Source of the DNA: UBA1672 sp050633645
Lineage (GTDB): Bacteria; Pseudomonadota; Alphaproteobacteria; Micavibrionales; Micavibrionaceae
Assembly (NCBI GenBank): GCA_050633645.1
Contig: JBOEGX010000001.1
Location: 696,936 to 760,935, forward strand
Reading direction: 5' to 3'
DNA: 64,000 bases
Position 1 is the stretch's first letter; every line of letters starts with the position of its first letter. The notes under the pieces were generated by a model. It was not told where the DNA came from, did not search any database, and saw nothing but the letters and a program-made list of their open reading frames with translations. This document shows, piece after piece, positions 42,123 to 50,417 of the stretch. The position numbers and the translations under genes were made by a program.

Positions 42123-45100
42123 CCTCAAGGATATCTTCTTCGGTCATATCCTTTAATTCATTTTCATTGATCAAATCATCCATACTTGTATCGCCTGAGC
42201 CAATATCATTTTGAGCCATAATATCTTGTGTAATTTGATCAATTTTCACAAACCCTCTTGGGCAATAATTTTCTTTTATTTCATATACTTCGCATGCCGC
42301 CCCTGTATCACTAAGACGTCCACAAATGTCATTGGCCGTTGACGGAGCTATATCATAGAGAACCAATCCACCCTGCCCCGCGTCTTTGCCATGTAATATA
42401 TATGATGACGGGTAGGTATTTAAATCAAAGAATATGCCCTCTAGCACAGGATTCAGCACCGCCCAACGCTCCTCCAAACTCTCGATTGAACCACGCCCCA
42501 ACACGAGATTTACATTCTCACCCGTAATCTTTGGCCATATCGTGAAGTTATTAAGCGTTGCCATAGGCTCTTCATTTTCCAAAACAACTTCTTGTGTTTG
42601 CGCGCTGCAATAGCCTAGTTCATCAAGCTGCGTCAGATTTAAAGATGCCCTATACCGTCCCATCGGGATTTCCTGCATCCAGATGAAGCCATCATACTCT
42701 GTTTTACCCTGATAGGTTTTGCTTGGATCAGAAATACTTACCAAATCAACCAAGAAGGATTGCGCGGCCTCATTTTTACCGTTCTGCGCGAGCATAACTT
42801 CACCATCAACCTCACCGACAAGAACAACTCCCATATCTTTGCGAACGATCTGCCCCGACCTCAGGATATAATCTTGTGGGTCGTCCTTCGGACGTAAGAA
42901 TGGGTCAGGCAACGTGCCTTCATTTATTTTCAGAGTTGATCTCTCATACCCATCAATTCCAGTAAGCAAAGCGCGACCACCCTTATTGGTTTTAATGTTT
43001 TTATCAAAGCCACGCCCATCAAAACCAACATTTTCCATCCATTCATCCCCATCATCAAAAACGCCGTTATTGTTTTTGTCGTAATAAACATGTGGGAGAA
43101 ACATTGCGGTCTCTGTACGCCGTTCATTACTCATTAGTATGGTTTTATTAAGTGGGTCATAACCCAAAGAAAAACTCGTGGAGAGAATGGCTCTTAGATC
43201 ATTTTCATCCGTATAATTAAAACTTAACCCGATTATGGCGGGGTCAAATTTATAACTCCCGCCCAGCGTTAAATCATGCACAACGTCCTCACCAACGCCT
43301 GAACGTTCCAAGCCAAAACGGACAGATCCACGAGGCGACGCCTGCCAATCCGCCAAAAATGATATATTTTGCAGCGCGTATTCCGGCTCTATATCAAAAC
43401 TTGCGCCGCCGCGAAGATTCAACTTGTTTATGCGCGAGCTCACCTGAAATGATAAATCCGTTTCACGTTCTTTCATCTCTTCAAATTTTTGTGATACATC
43501 AGCGGAAACACGTAGCTTTCTTATGTTTTTTGTTGCACGAATATTCCATGCCACACGATCATCCCCTACGGTATTTGTCAGGCGTTGCACATTCAATGTA
43601 AAAGGAACGCTTCGCAGGAATGGCAGCGCCCCAGACGCACGAAATTCTGTATCATGCCTTAATATTCCAGATATCTCAGCTTTTTCGGTTTCCTCTGATA
43701 CGAAGTCATTTCGGTACGTTGAATGCTCTAACTGCATGCTCATCCCTTTAAAAACAGTTTGTAACCGTGCGCCCAGAACGTCGCCCTCTTTAAAAGATTT
43801 CGCATATGTCCAATCTGAACGAACAGAACCAAAGCTGCGACTATAGCGCAATGTTCCGTATCTTTGACGCTCTCCATCCATTGTCACATCTGATAAAGCC
43901 ATATAGACGGAGGATAAATCAGACAAGCCGTATTGCGCCTCTGCTGCGATCCTGTGTTTTGAGAAGTCAGGATCAGTGGACGAACCGTAATTTGTTATAA
44001 GGTTACGGTTGTTTTCAAGAACACTCATTTTGTAATTAAAATCGCCTTTATTTGCGGCGTTTAAAGGCACAAATATGCGCTCTTCCTGCACTTCTTTTTG
44101 ACCTTGCGGGCCATAGAAGACAAGCTCAAACACGTTAAGCCCCGGCAACACATCAAGATCAAAAATATATTCACCGTTTTCATCGGGGGTTTCCAAAAAC
44201 CCGAGAAGCTGCCCGTTTCGCATAACATCCACCTGATACCCAACAAGCAATTCACCACGAAGGCGCGTCGTTCCTGATTGCCCTGCATCAGAATAATTAA
44301 GGGGAAATGTTGAAAAATAGGCACCGCGCCCCGATGCCGATGATGAAATATAGGGAAGTGAATTTGAATATATGTCACCTAGCTTATACTCACTTCCGCC
44401 GACACCGAATAAATTCCCATCCAAATCCTGCAAACCGATATGCGTACGGATTTCAGGCCCTTGGCCATTTGATGTTGAATCATTAACGCTCATCAGGAAA
44501 TCTTGCCCCGCGACAACAGCACTCGCCAAGGCTGCACCACTTTTAATTATGCGTCTTTGGGCAATGTCTGAATTATCATATACGCCTTGGGAACTTACAT
44601 TAATAATTGGAGTAGTGAATAATGGCGTTTTTTCTTCTGCTAACTCGTATTTTTTACGCCCATTACTTTTATATTTTGAAATATCATCACGCTTTTTTTC
44701 GCGCTCTATACGCAATTCAATCGGCAATGGCTCAAGAGATTTAACAACGAGGCGCAGATCAGAAAAATCAACATCAAGCGTTACAGGAAACCATTTTTCA
44801 AGCATTTTAAGTGAGACATAAATACCATCTTCGTGGCGCTCTATATCTTCTGGGGTTAATTCAAACTCTTTGCCTGCGGATATAGCGGTGGCTTGCCTCA
44901 GATCCAGTGAAAATTCGGTACTTTCCGTCAAAAACCACCCCTGAGCGGTGAAGTAATCGTCATCAACTCTGATAGGGAACTCAAGGGCGTCTACGAAATC
45001 AGATAAGGGGACATAGTATTTCCCAGTATCCAAATCCTCATAAACAAGCAGTGTTTCAGAAAGACGCATTTTACCCAGATCGAGGCTGAAAATGAGTAAA

Positions 45101-45237
45101 TCCTCATCTGGGCGTTCTATGATTTTGGATAAATCGTTGCTTTGTGCGTAAGTAACGTATGGAATAAACAGTATTGTTAAGCAGCAGGCAAGACTAAGGC
45201 GCCGTAAAACTGATTTCAGTTTCGGGTGCGTCTTCAA
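42109..45237 (-). CDS. Usher-like outer membrane pilus assembly protein
   Basis: About 1042 residues from a TTG at 45237 (GGAAG upstream); the frame is open to a GTG at 45294 but that part lacks a signal peptide. A signal peptide (LACCLTILFIPYVTYA) precedes an N-domain with IFSLDLGKMRLSETLLVYEDLDTGKYYVPLSDFVDALEFPI. The segment TTRLRGELLVGYQVDVMRNGQLLGFLETPDENGEYIFDLDVLPGLNVFELVFYGPQG is the plug-like/POTRA-like region of ushers. A long beta-strand-rich barrel follows, then a Ca-type NNNGVFDDGDE stretch. The last ~110 residues are unusual: a SPOR-like segment with ICGRLSDTGAACEVYEI and an acidic tail. The neighbouring chaperone and subunits support the usher role. Confidence 0.82.
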   Translation of the reverse strand: MKTHPKLKSVLRRLSLACCLTILFIPYVTYAQSNDLSKIIERPDEDLLIFSLDLGKMRLSETLLVYEDLDTGKYYVPLSDFVDALEFPIRVDDDYFTAQGWFLTESTEFSLDLRQATAISAGKEFELTPEDIERHEDGIYVSLKMLEKWFPVTLDVDFSDLRLVVKSLEPLPIELRIEREKKRDDISKYKSNGRKKYELAEEKTPLFTTPIINVSSQGVYDNSDIAQRRIIKSGAALASAVVAGQDFLMSVNDSTSNGQGPEIRTHIGLQDLDGNLFGVGGSEYKLGDIYSNSLPYISSSASGRGAYFSTFPLNYSDAGQSGTTRLRGELLVGYQVDVMRNGQLLGFLETPDENGEYIFDLDVLPGLNVFELVFYGPQGQKEVQEERIFVPLNAANKGDFNYKMSVLENNRNLITNYGSSTDPDFSKHRIAAEAQYGLSDLSSVYMALSDVTMDGERQRYGTLRYSRSFGSVRSDWTYAKSFKEGDVLGARLQTVFKGMSMQLEHSTYRNDFVSEETEKAEISGILRHDTEFRASGALPFLRSVPFTLNVQRLTNTVGDDRVAWNIRATKNIRKLRVSADVSQKFEEMKERETDLSFQVSSRINKLNLRGGASFDIEPEYALQNISFLADWQASPRGSVRFGLERSGVGEDVVHDLTLGGSYKFDPAIIGLSFNYTDENDLRAILSTSFSLGYDPLNKTILMSNERRTETAMFLPHVYYDKNNNGVFDDGDEWMENVGFDGRGFDKNIKTNKGGRALLTGIDGYERSTLKINEGTLPDPFLRPKDDPQDYILRSGQIVRKDMGVVLVGEVDGEVMLAQNGKNEAAQSFLVDLVSISDPSKTYQGKTEYDGFIWMQEIPMGRYRASLNLTQLDELGYCSAQTQEVVLENEEPMATLNNFTIWPKITGENVNLVLGRGSIESLEERWAVLNPVLEGIFFDLNTYPSSYILHGKDAGQGGLVLYDIAPSTANDICGRLSDTGAACEVYEIKENYCPRGFVKIDQITQDIMAQNDIGSGDTSMDDLINENELKDMTEEDILEVIDN

Positions 45238-46006
45238 TCGCTTCTTCCGCCCCCAGCGTAACGCGTAGGGTTTTTCCTGACAAATTCTTTGCACGTTCCG
45301 GATCTAACTTTATGGAAACAACACGTTTCGGGCTCGACATATATACGGCTACAGTTTTTAAGATACCAATTTTTTGCTCTTCTGCAAAAACATTTAAGCT
45401 CCCAAGGATAGATTTTGTTCCAGTGCGGTTAATTTCGACCTCTAAATAGGTATCTTCGCCTATTTTCTTGATTTTAGGAGAAGATAAGCTTGTTTGGGCA
45501 ACAAGATCACCCTTACGCATAATGACGGGCAATGATATTCCAAAAATTGCCTGTACGTTAATGCCAAGCGCACCATCTTCAGCGGCATCCGCTTTTTGTG
45601 CGGCATCTGCTTTGGGTACTTCTTGAATAAGCAAGTGAGATCGATACTCACCATCCGCAGCATCCGATTTCAACCGAGACATTAAACGCACTTTTTGTGT
45701 TTCTTTCGGCCCAAGAACGACTTGGCGGGGGCTGTATCTTAGGTGATCTTTTGCGAAAAACTCATTTTCCGCAGGTGTTGTGGCATCTGTGAGCTGGCCG
45801 TTTTCCTGCATCCTCTTATTTACGATGGAAATACGATAGGTTTCTTCTTCGTCGCCGCGATTGGCAAGGATAACCTCAACAATACGCTGGCCCTTTTCAA
45901 AGACAACCCGTTTTGGCGAAATAACAAGCCCCTTTGCCGAAGCCTGAATGGGCAATGACGCCACAAAAATAAATAGAAAAAGAAACTTAGCGTGTGAAAA
46001 CTTCAT
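45194..46006 (-). CDS. PapD-like periplasmic pilus chaperone
   Basis: A 270-residue protein with a signal peptide (FLFLFIFVASLPIQASA) and two Ig-like domains. The first has GLVISPKRVVFEKGQRIVEVILANRGDEEETYRISI, like the PapD N-domain, and YSPRQVVLGPKETQKVRLMSRL resembles the FSPR/IRI strand. GISLPVIMRKGD is the position of the subunit-binding Lys region of PapD. It should cap subunits by donor-strand complementation and pass them to the usher. The stop is 44 bases inside the preferred start of the usher gene, so translation is coupled. A Lys/Ala-rich loop (KADAAQKADAAEDG) is inserted in the first domain. Confidence 0.9.
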   Translation of the reverse strand: MKFSHAKFLFLFIFVASLPIQASAKGLVISPKRVVFEKGQRIVEVILANRGDEEETYRISIVNKRMQENGQLTDATTPAENEFFAKDHLRYSPRQVVLGPKETQKVRLMSRLKSDAADGEYRSHLLIQEVPKADAAQKADAAEDGALGINVQAIFGISLPVIMRKGDLVAQTSLSSPKIKKIGEDTYLEVEINRTGTKSILGSLNVFAEEQKIGILKTVAVYMSSPKRVVSIKLDPERAKNLSGKTLRVTLGAEEAIEDAPETEISFTAP

Positions 46007-46047
46007 ATAACCCCCGAATAAATACCTTATTGAACAATAGCTATACC

Positions 46048-46500
46048 TTACTGATAGTCAAGAAAAACAGAATATGTACCACTATATACACCTTCTGCCT
46101 GAGATGGATTCACGGTTAAATACGCACCCACCTTAAATGTAATTCTTCCATTTGCGTTGAAGGCGGGTGTATCGCCCTTATTATGCTTAAACGTATGTAA
46201 TGACATTGCCGCGCCAGGGCCAGTTAATGCCTCACCAGAACTGAATGAAATTGTTACCGCCGCCAATGCGTCGCCCTTTGCCGTAAATTTCCCTGAAGAG
46301 GCCTGCCCGAAAAAATACGATGAATTTTGGCTGGTAACCCTACTATTTGGCCTAATGCGTATTTCATCACCAGATGGGTCAGCAATAATCCCACCGAAAT
46401 CCATTTCAATTTTTTCTTTGAGTTTTGAAATAGAAGCAGCAAAAACGAGGCTCGTCGCCCCGAAAAAACAAATACAAAAAACCAAAGAGAAGAACTTCAT
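46048..46500 (-). CDS. DUF4402 pilus subunit (second copy, short N-terminus)
   Basis: A 150-residue exported protein. Signal peptide FSLVFCICFFGATSLVFA is followed by the short mature start ASISKLKEKIEMDFGGII. In the other two copies about 21 residues precede the matching MDFATI/LQFGAV; here only about 11 do. The ending GVYSGTYSVFLDYQ shows the same Gly-14 and penultimate Tyr pattern. The domain contains SSGEALTGPGAAMSLHTFKHNKGDTPAF. Located between the major subunit and the chaperone, separated from the major subunit gene by a hairpin. It may be a tip or adaptor subunit. Confidence 0.82.
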   Translation of the reverse strand: MKFFSLVFCICFFGATSLVFAASISKLKEKIEMDFGGIIADPSGDEIRIRPNSRVTSQNSSYFFGQASSGKFTAKGDALAAVTISFSSGEALTGPGAAMSLHTFKHNKGDTPAFNANGRITFKVGAYLTVNPSQAEGVYSGTYSVFLDYQ

Positions 46501-46517
46501 GTTTCACCATAACAAAA

Positions 46518-46543
46518 CTCCGCTATTTATAACAATAGCGGAG
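46518..46543 (-). terminator. Stem-loop between the first and second DUF4402 genes
   Basis: CTCCGCTATT and AATAGCGGAG form a perfect 10-base stem with a six-base loop. On the minus strand it is followed by TTTTGTT, a weak terminator that could allow read-through and so make the first subunit much more abundant than the rest. On the plus strand it is followed by CCCCG and eight T, but no plus gene ends here. Confidence 0.6.
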
Positions 46544-46568
46544 CCCCGTTTTTTTTAAACTATTAATT

Positions 46569-47066
46569 TTATTGGTAATCAACAGTCAAAGTATAGGTAC
46601 CTGAATATGCACCAGCTGTTTGTGATGCACCAACTGTAAGGTCTGCACCAACGTTAAATGCAAGATCACCAGTTCCGTCAAATGCAGGTGAACCACCAGC
46701 ATCCGTTACGAATGTACCCAAGCCCATCGCTGTACCTGGACCAGTCAAAGTGTCACCAGAACTGAATGAAATTGTTACGGCCGCACTTGGCGAACCCGTT
46801 GCAGAGAACGCGCCAGCTACTGCTGTCCCTGAGAATGTTGAAGAACCAGTGGCAGAAATTGAGTCATCCGCCGCCAAGCTCACAGTATCGCCTGCTGCAT
46901 CTGCAATAATTGTTGCAAAGTCCATCGCAGTATCTTCTGTAAGAGCAATCGCCGCCTGAATCGTTGCTGATGCGTTACCTGTTACATCCGCTGCTTGAGC
47001 TTGTGTTGCAAATGCAACCACTGTTAATGCTGAAAATCCTAGTAGTCCTAATTTAATGTTATTCAT
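46569..47066 (-). CDS. DUF4402 major pilus subunit (first gene of the operon)
   Basis: A 165-residue exported protein, signal peptide LGLLGFSALTVVAFATQAQA then mature ADVTGNASATIQAAIALTEDTAMDFATI, a Ser/Thr/Gly/Ala-rich beta domain, and the ending GAYSGTYTLTVDYQ. The low-complexity, Ala/Thr-rich mature part is typical of abundant surface fibre subunits. As the first gene of the operon, followed by a partial terminator, it is likely the major structural subunit. ATG 47066 has AAAGGA 6 bases upstream. DUF4402 itself has no experimentally fixed function that I can cite. Confidence 0.85.
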   Translation of the reverse strand: MNNIKLGLLGFSALTVVAFATQAQAADVTGNASATIQAAIALTEDTAMDFATIIADAAGDTVSLAADDSISATGSSTFSGTAVAGAFSATGSPSAAVTISFSSGDTLTGPGTAMGLGTFVTDAGGSPAFDGTGDLAFNVGADLTVGASQTAGAYSGTYTLTVDYQ

Positions 47067-47136
47067 AATTCAATCCTTTAAGTTTTTTGTTCAATGTGAA
47101 AAACGGTTAAATACTAAATACTTATCATTTTATCGA

Positions 47137-47154
47137 TGAGTATTGCAGTACTCA
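47137..47154. promoter_or_regulatory. Palindrome in the promoter region of the DUF4402 pilus operon
   Basis: TGAGTA and TACTCA flank six bases, a perfect 6-base dyad in the 147-base gap before the major subunit gene and 5' of the divergent hybrid kinase. Its position (about 70 bases before the pilin start) fits an operator. The binding protein is unknown. Confidence 0.35.
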
Positions 47155-47264
47155 CTTATAACCATAACGCAGGAGTTATTAATAAAAGGTAAATTCAAAA
47201 AAGTTTTTGAAAAATGAGCGTTGTACACGTAGTATTTATTACGAATCATGAAAGCCTAGAAACC

Positions 47265-48821
47265 ATGTCTATCCTTGTTATAGAAGATAAACCAGCAGAT
47301 ATTATTCTTATAAAAAATAATATTAAAACAACCATGCCAAATTGCGATATTGTTATCGTGCAGACGGGGCAAGAGGGTATTGAAGCATTAAATACTCATG
47401 AATTTTCGTGTGTATTCATTGATTATCTCTTGCCTGATCTGACAGGGCTTGATGTTTTAAAGCATATATATGATCCGCTTACCGGGCTTCCGCCTTATCC
47501 GTGCATATTGCTCACTGATGAAAACGATAAAAGCATTTTCATGGAAGCCATGGGTTTAGGCGCTCAAGACTATTTGCTCAAGAGCCAAATCACGTCGGAC
47601 GCTCTTCTTTTGATTATTGAAAAAGCAAAAAACCAATTTAATCTTCAAAATGAAAAAAACGAAATATCAAGGAAGTACGCTCATGCTCAGAAGATAGAGG
47701 CCATGGGGCAACTCACAGGAGGGATTGCTCATGATTTCAATAATCTCTTGACGGTCATACTTGGCAATACTCAGTTAGCGACAGATCAATTAACACATGG
47801 AAGCCCTGATAAGGATTATCTTGTAAAAAAATTAAACAGTATTCACAAATCCGCCCAAAAAGGCGCCGACTTAATTCAGCACCTCATGACATTCTCTCGT
47901 CAACGCGGATTAAATACATCTCCGTTAAATATAAATGACATTATCTTAGGGATGAAAGACTTGTTAATACGGACTATTGGAAAAACCGTTCATTTCAACC
48001 ATAGTTTCATTCCTGACTTATGGCTATCAAATATCGACAGATCTGAGCTTGAGCATCTATTGATTAATATGTGTGCCAATGCGCGTGATGCCATGCCCGA
48101 TGGCGGTAACATCACCCTGTCCACAAAAAATATTGACCTGAGCAATCATGATGCACGCTTAATAGGTTTAAAAAGCGGCTCATATATATGCCTTTCCATT
48201 ACCGATACAGGCACTGGGATTGCCAAACAACATTTGGATAAAATCTTCGACCCTTTCTTTACAACAAAGGATGTCGGTAAAGGTACAGGCCTTGGGATGA
48301 GTACGTCCTTCACCTTCGTGCGTGATTGTGGTGGCATCATTAATGTACAAAGTGAAATCGGCACGGGAACCTCTTTTGATATTTATTTCCCTAAATGTGA
48401 TTCTGAACTGGCTCTTACAGCCCCGCCGCCCCCTATTAAACACACAACACAAGGGCATGGCACAATTCTAGTCACTGAGGATGAACCAGAAATTCTTGAA
48501 CTTGCCGTTATGATATTACAAAGTAAGGGGTATACAACGCTTGAGGCAGGAAATGCGGATGAAGCTTTGGCTATTTTACAAGACACCGATATCTATATTG
48601 ACTTGCTTTTCACCGATATCGTCATGCCTGGTGATATGAATGGGGTTGGGCTTGCCGCGCGAGCGCTCGTCTTACGGCCTGATCTTAAAATTCTGTTCAC
48701 GACAGGCTTTATAAAAGACAATATCCCTGATATGAATTTGCTCGAAGAATATACAGTTCTGAATAAACCCTATATGCCTGATGATCTGATTGAAGAAATT
48801 CAACAAATTCTGGTACAGTGA
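47265..48821 (+). CDS. Hybrid histidine kinase (REC-HisKA-HATPase-REC)
   Basis: About 518 residues if started at ATG 47265 (MSILVIEDKPADI); an ATG at 47214 gives 535 but no Shine-Dalgarno supports either. An N-terminal receiver has FIDYLLPDLTG (phospho-Asp). A kinase core follows: MGQLTGGIAHDFNNLLTVI carries the His, NMCANARDAMPDGG is the N box, ITDTGTGIAKQHLDKIFDPFF the G1/F box and GKGTGLGMSTSF the G2 box. A second receiver at the C-terminus has VTEDEPEILELAV, LFTDIVMP and LNKPY. No membrane segment, so it is cytosolic and needs a partner sensor or acts on an intracellular signal. It is divergent from the pilus operon and may control it. Confidence 0.9.
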   Translation: MSILVIEDKPADIILIKNNIKTTMPNCDIVIVQTGQEGIEALNTHEFSCVFIDYLLPDLTGLDVLKHIYDPLTGLPPYPCILLTDENDKSIFMEAMGLGAQDYLLKSQITSDALLLIIEKAKNQFNLQNEKNEISRKYAHAQKIEAMGQLTGGIAHDFNNLLTVILGNTQLATDQLTHGSPDKDYLVKKLNSIHKSAQKGADLIQHLMTFSRQRGLNTSPLNINDIILGMKDLLIRTIGKTVHFNHSFIPDLWLSNIDRSELEHLLINMCANARDAMPDGGNITLSTKNIDLSNHDARLIGLKSGSYICLSITDTGTGIAKQHLDKIFDPFFTTKDVGKGTGLGMSTSFTFVRDCGGIINVQSEIGTGTSFDIYFPKCDSELALTAPPPPIKHTTQGHGTILVTEDEPEILELAVMILQSKGYTTLEAGNADEALAILQDTDIYIDLLFTDIVMPGDMNGVGLAARALVLRPDLKILFTTGFIKDNIPDMNLLEEYTVLNKPYMPDDLIEEIQQILVQ

Positions 48822-48825
48822 CGCT

Positions 48826-50259
48826 ATGGATAGCAAGCACCTTTCTTATTTCAAAAACTTATTGGACGATAAAGGCATCTTAACGCCTGATATGGATTTA
48901 AGCGCGTATGAAATTGGTGCGCGGCGCGATGCAGGTAAGGCGGCTCTCGTTCTACGCCCGACCGATACCCCCCAACTATCAAAGATTATGGCCTATAGCT
49001 ATGAGAGCAAGCTTCATCTTATCCCACAATCAGGGAATACGGGGCTCGTTGGTGGTTCTGTCCCCGATGAGAGCGGCACGCAAATCGTCCTCAGTTTAGA
49101 GCGTATGAACAGTATCACCGAGATTGACCCCATTAATCAAAGCGCCCATATCGGCGCGGGGGTTCGATTATCGGCTCTTAATAATGCGACGGCGGCTCAT
49201 GGCCTGCATTTGCCGATTGACGTTGGCTCTGATCCTTGCATCGGGGGGATGGTGTCTACCAATACAGGCGGCTCGCGCTATCTTAAATATCGTGGAATGC
49301 GCGAACATGTGATGGGCATTAAAGCCGTTCTTGCCGATGAGCATGGAACGATTATCGATGTTCTCATCCCCTTACATAAAAACAATACAGGCTTTGACGT
49401 GAAACAGCTCTTTATCGGGTCGGGAGGGATATTCGGCATTGTTACCGAAGTTATCGTACGTCTTGCCCCAGTGATGCAGCAAAGCGCAGCGGCTCTGCTC
49501 ATCCCCACAAGCATAGATGATATCAACGTCCTCCTGATCGAAATTGAAAAAAGATGTGGTACTTATCTGAGCGCGTTTGAGGGAATGTCGGGCAATGCGA
49601 TACGCGCGGCGTTTAATCATAACCCGTCGCTCCCCTCACCCTTTGGTGCGGATGATATCCCCGATTATGCGATATTGCTGGAGCTTGGCCGAACATGGAA
49701 ACCGCGAGAAAGCGAGCTGACCTTGGATGAGGTTTTGGAAACCCTGCTCTCTGAATTGTGGGATCTTGATCATTCTCCGCTAGAAAATGCGCTGCTTGGG
49801 AATGCGGAAAAGCTTTGGCATATGCGGCATTCCCTTTCTGAGGGCGTACAGAAATCTGGCAAGCTCTACGCGTTTGATATATCGTTTAAACGCGGTGATA
49901 TCGTGCGGTTTAAGAAACATCTGGAAGTTCAGCTTGCGAAACATCACCCCGAACTTACGCTTTGTGATTTCGGCCATATTGGTGACGGAGCGGTGCATAG
50001 CGCGTTGGTTTTGGATAGAGATAATCCCCTTGCAAACGATGTGCATTATGAACAAGAGCTTCGCCAATGGGTCAATGATATGGTTGTCAACGAATTCGGC
50101 GGCAGCTATAGCGCGGAACACGGTTTGGGGCGTAAAGTGCAAGGCGCGTATAATGACTATACGCCTAAGCAAATCAAATCTCTCACCCGCGCGATTAAAT
50201 CCGCTATCGCCCCTGCAGATATTGGGACACCCGCCATTGTGAGAAAGCCGTTAGGCTGA
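48826..50259 (+). CDS. FAD-linked oxidase, D-2-hydroxyglutarate/D-lactate dehydrogenase-like
   Basis: A 477-residue protein from ATG 48826, five bases after the kinase stop; the frame is open further upstream inside the kinase gene. LVLRPTDTPQLSKIMAY and LIPQSGNTGLVGGSVPD form the FAD_binding_4 domain, GLHLPIDVGSDPCIGGMVSTNTGGSRYLKYR the flavin-contacting region. The C-terminus has DFGHIGDGAVHSALV and GSYSAEHGLGRKVQGAY, the family's catalytic His/Glu region (SAEHGIG). Substrate could be D-2-hydroxyglutarate, D-lactate or a related 2-hydroxyacid; the sequence alone does not decide. Confidence 0.9.
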   Translation: MDSKHLSYFKNLLDDKGILTPDMDLSAYEIGARRDAGKAALVLRPTDTPQLSKIMAYSYESKLHLIPQSGNTGLVGGSVPDESGTQIVLSLERMNSITEIDPINQSAHIGAGVRLSALNNATAAHGLHLPIDVGSDPCIGGMVSTNTGGSRYLKYRGMREHVMGIKAVLADEHGTIIDVLIPLHKNNTGFDVKQLFIGSGGIFGIVTEVIVRLAPVMQQSAAALLIPTSIDDINVLLIEIEKRCGTYLSAFEGMSGNAIRAAFNHNPSLPSPFGADDIPDYAILLELGRTWKPRESELTLDEVLETLLSELWDLDHSPLENALLGNAEKLWHMRHSLSEGVQKSGKLYAFDISFKRGDIVRFKKHLEVQLAKHHPELTLCDFGHIGDGAVHSALVLDRDNPLANDVHYEQELRQWVNDMVVNEFGGSYSAEHGLGRKVQGAYNDYTPKQIKSLTRAIKSAIAPADIGTPAIVRKPLG

Positions 50260-50279
50260 CGCGGCAATCCCCTCTTATC

Positions 50280-50305
50280 ATCCTGAAGCGTTTACGCTGA
50301 AGGAT
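50280..50305. repeat. Short hairpin repeat in the FAD oxidase-dusB gap
   Basis: ATCCT-GA-AGCG, a four-base loop, then CGCT-GA-AGGAT: a symmetrical 26-base stem with tandem GA/GA mismatches. This looks like the dispersed repeats of the type CATCCTGAGCG...GAAGGATC seen in many Gram-negative genomes, but only this copy is inside the window. Confidence 0.55.
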
Positions 50306-50417
50306 CAGTTTTCCGGATTGTTTTGCTTCTGCTCGCAATGACAAGGAAGCACAATAAACTTGAATAAATGTGCTTATTTTCCTATGATGGTGTTTTTATT
50401 TGACTCATACGGTCAAA

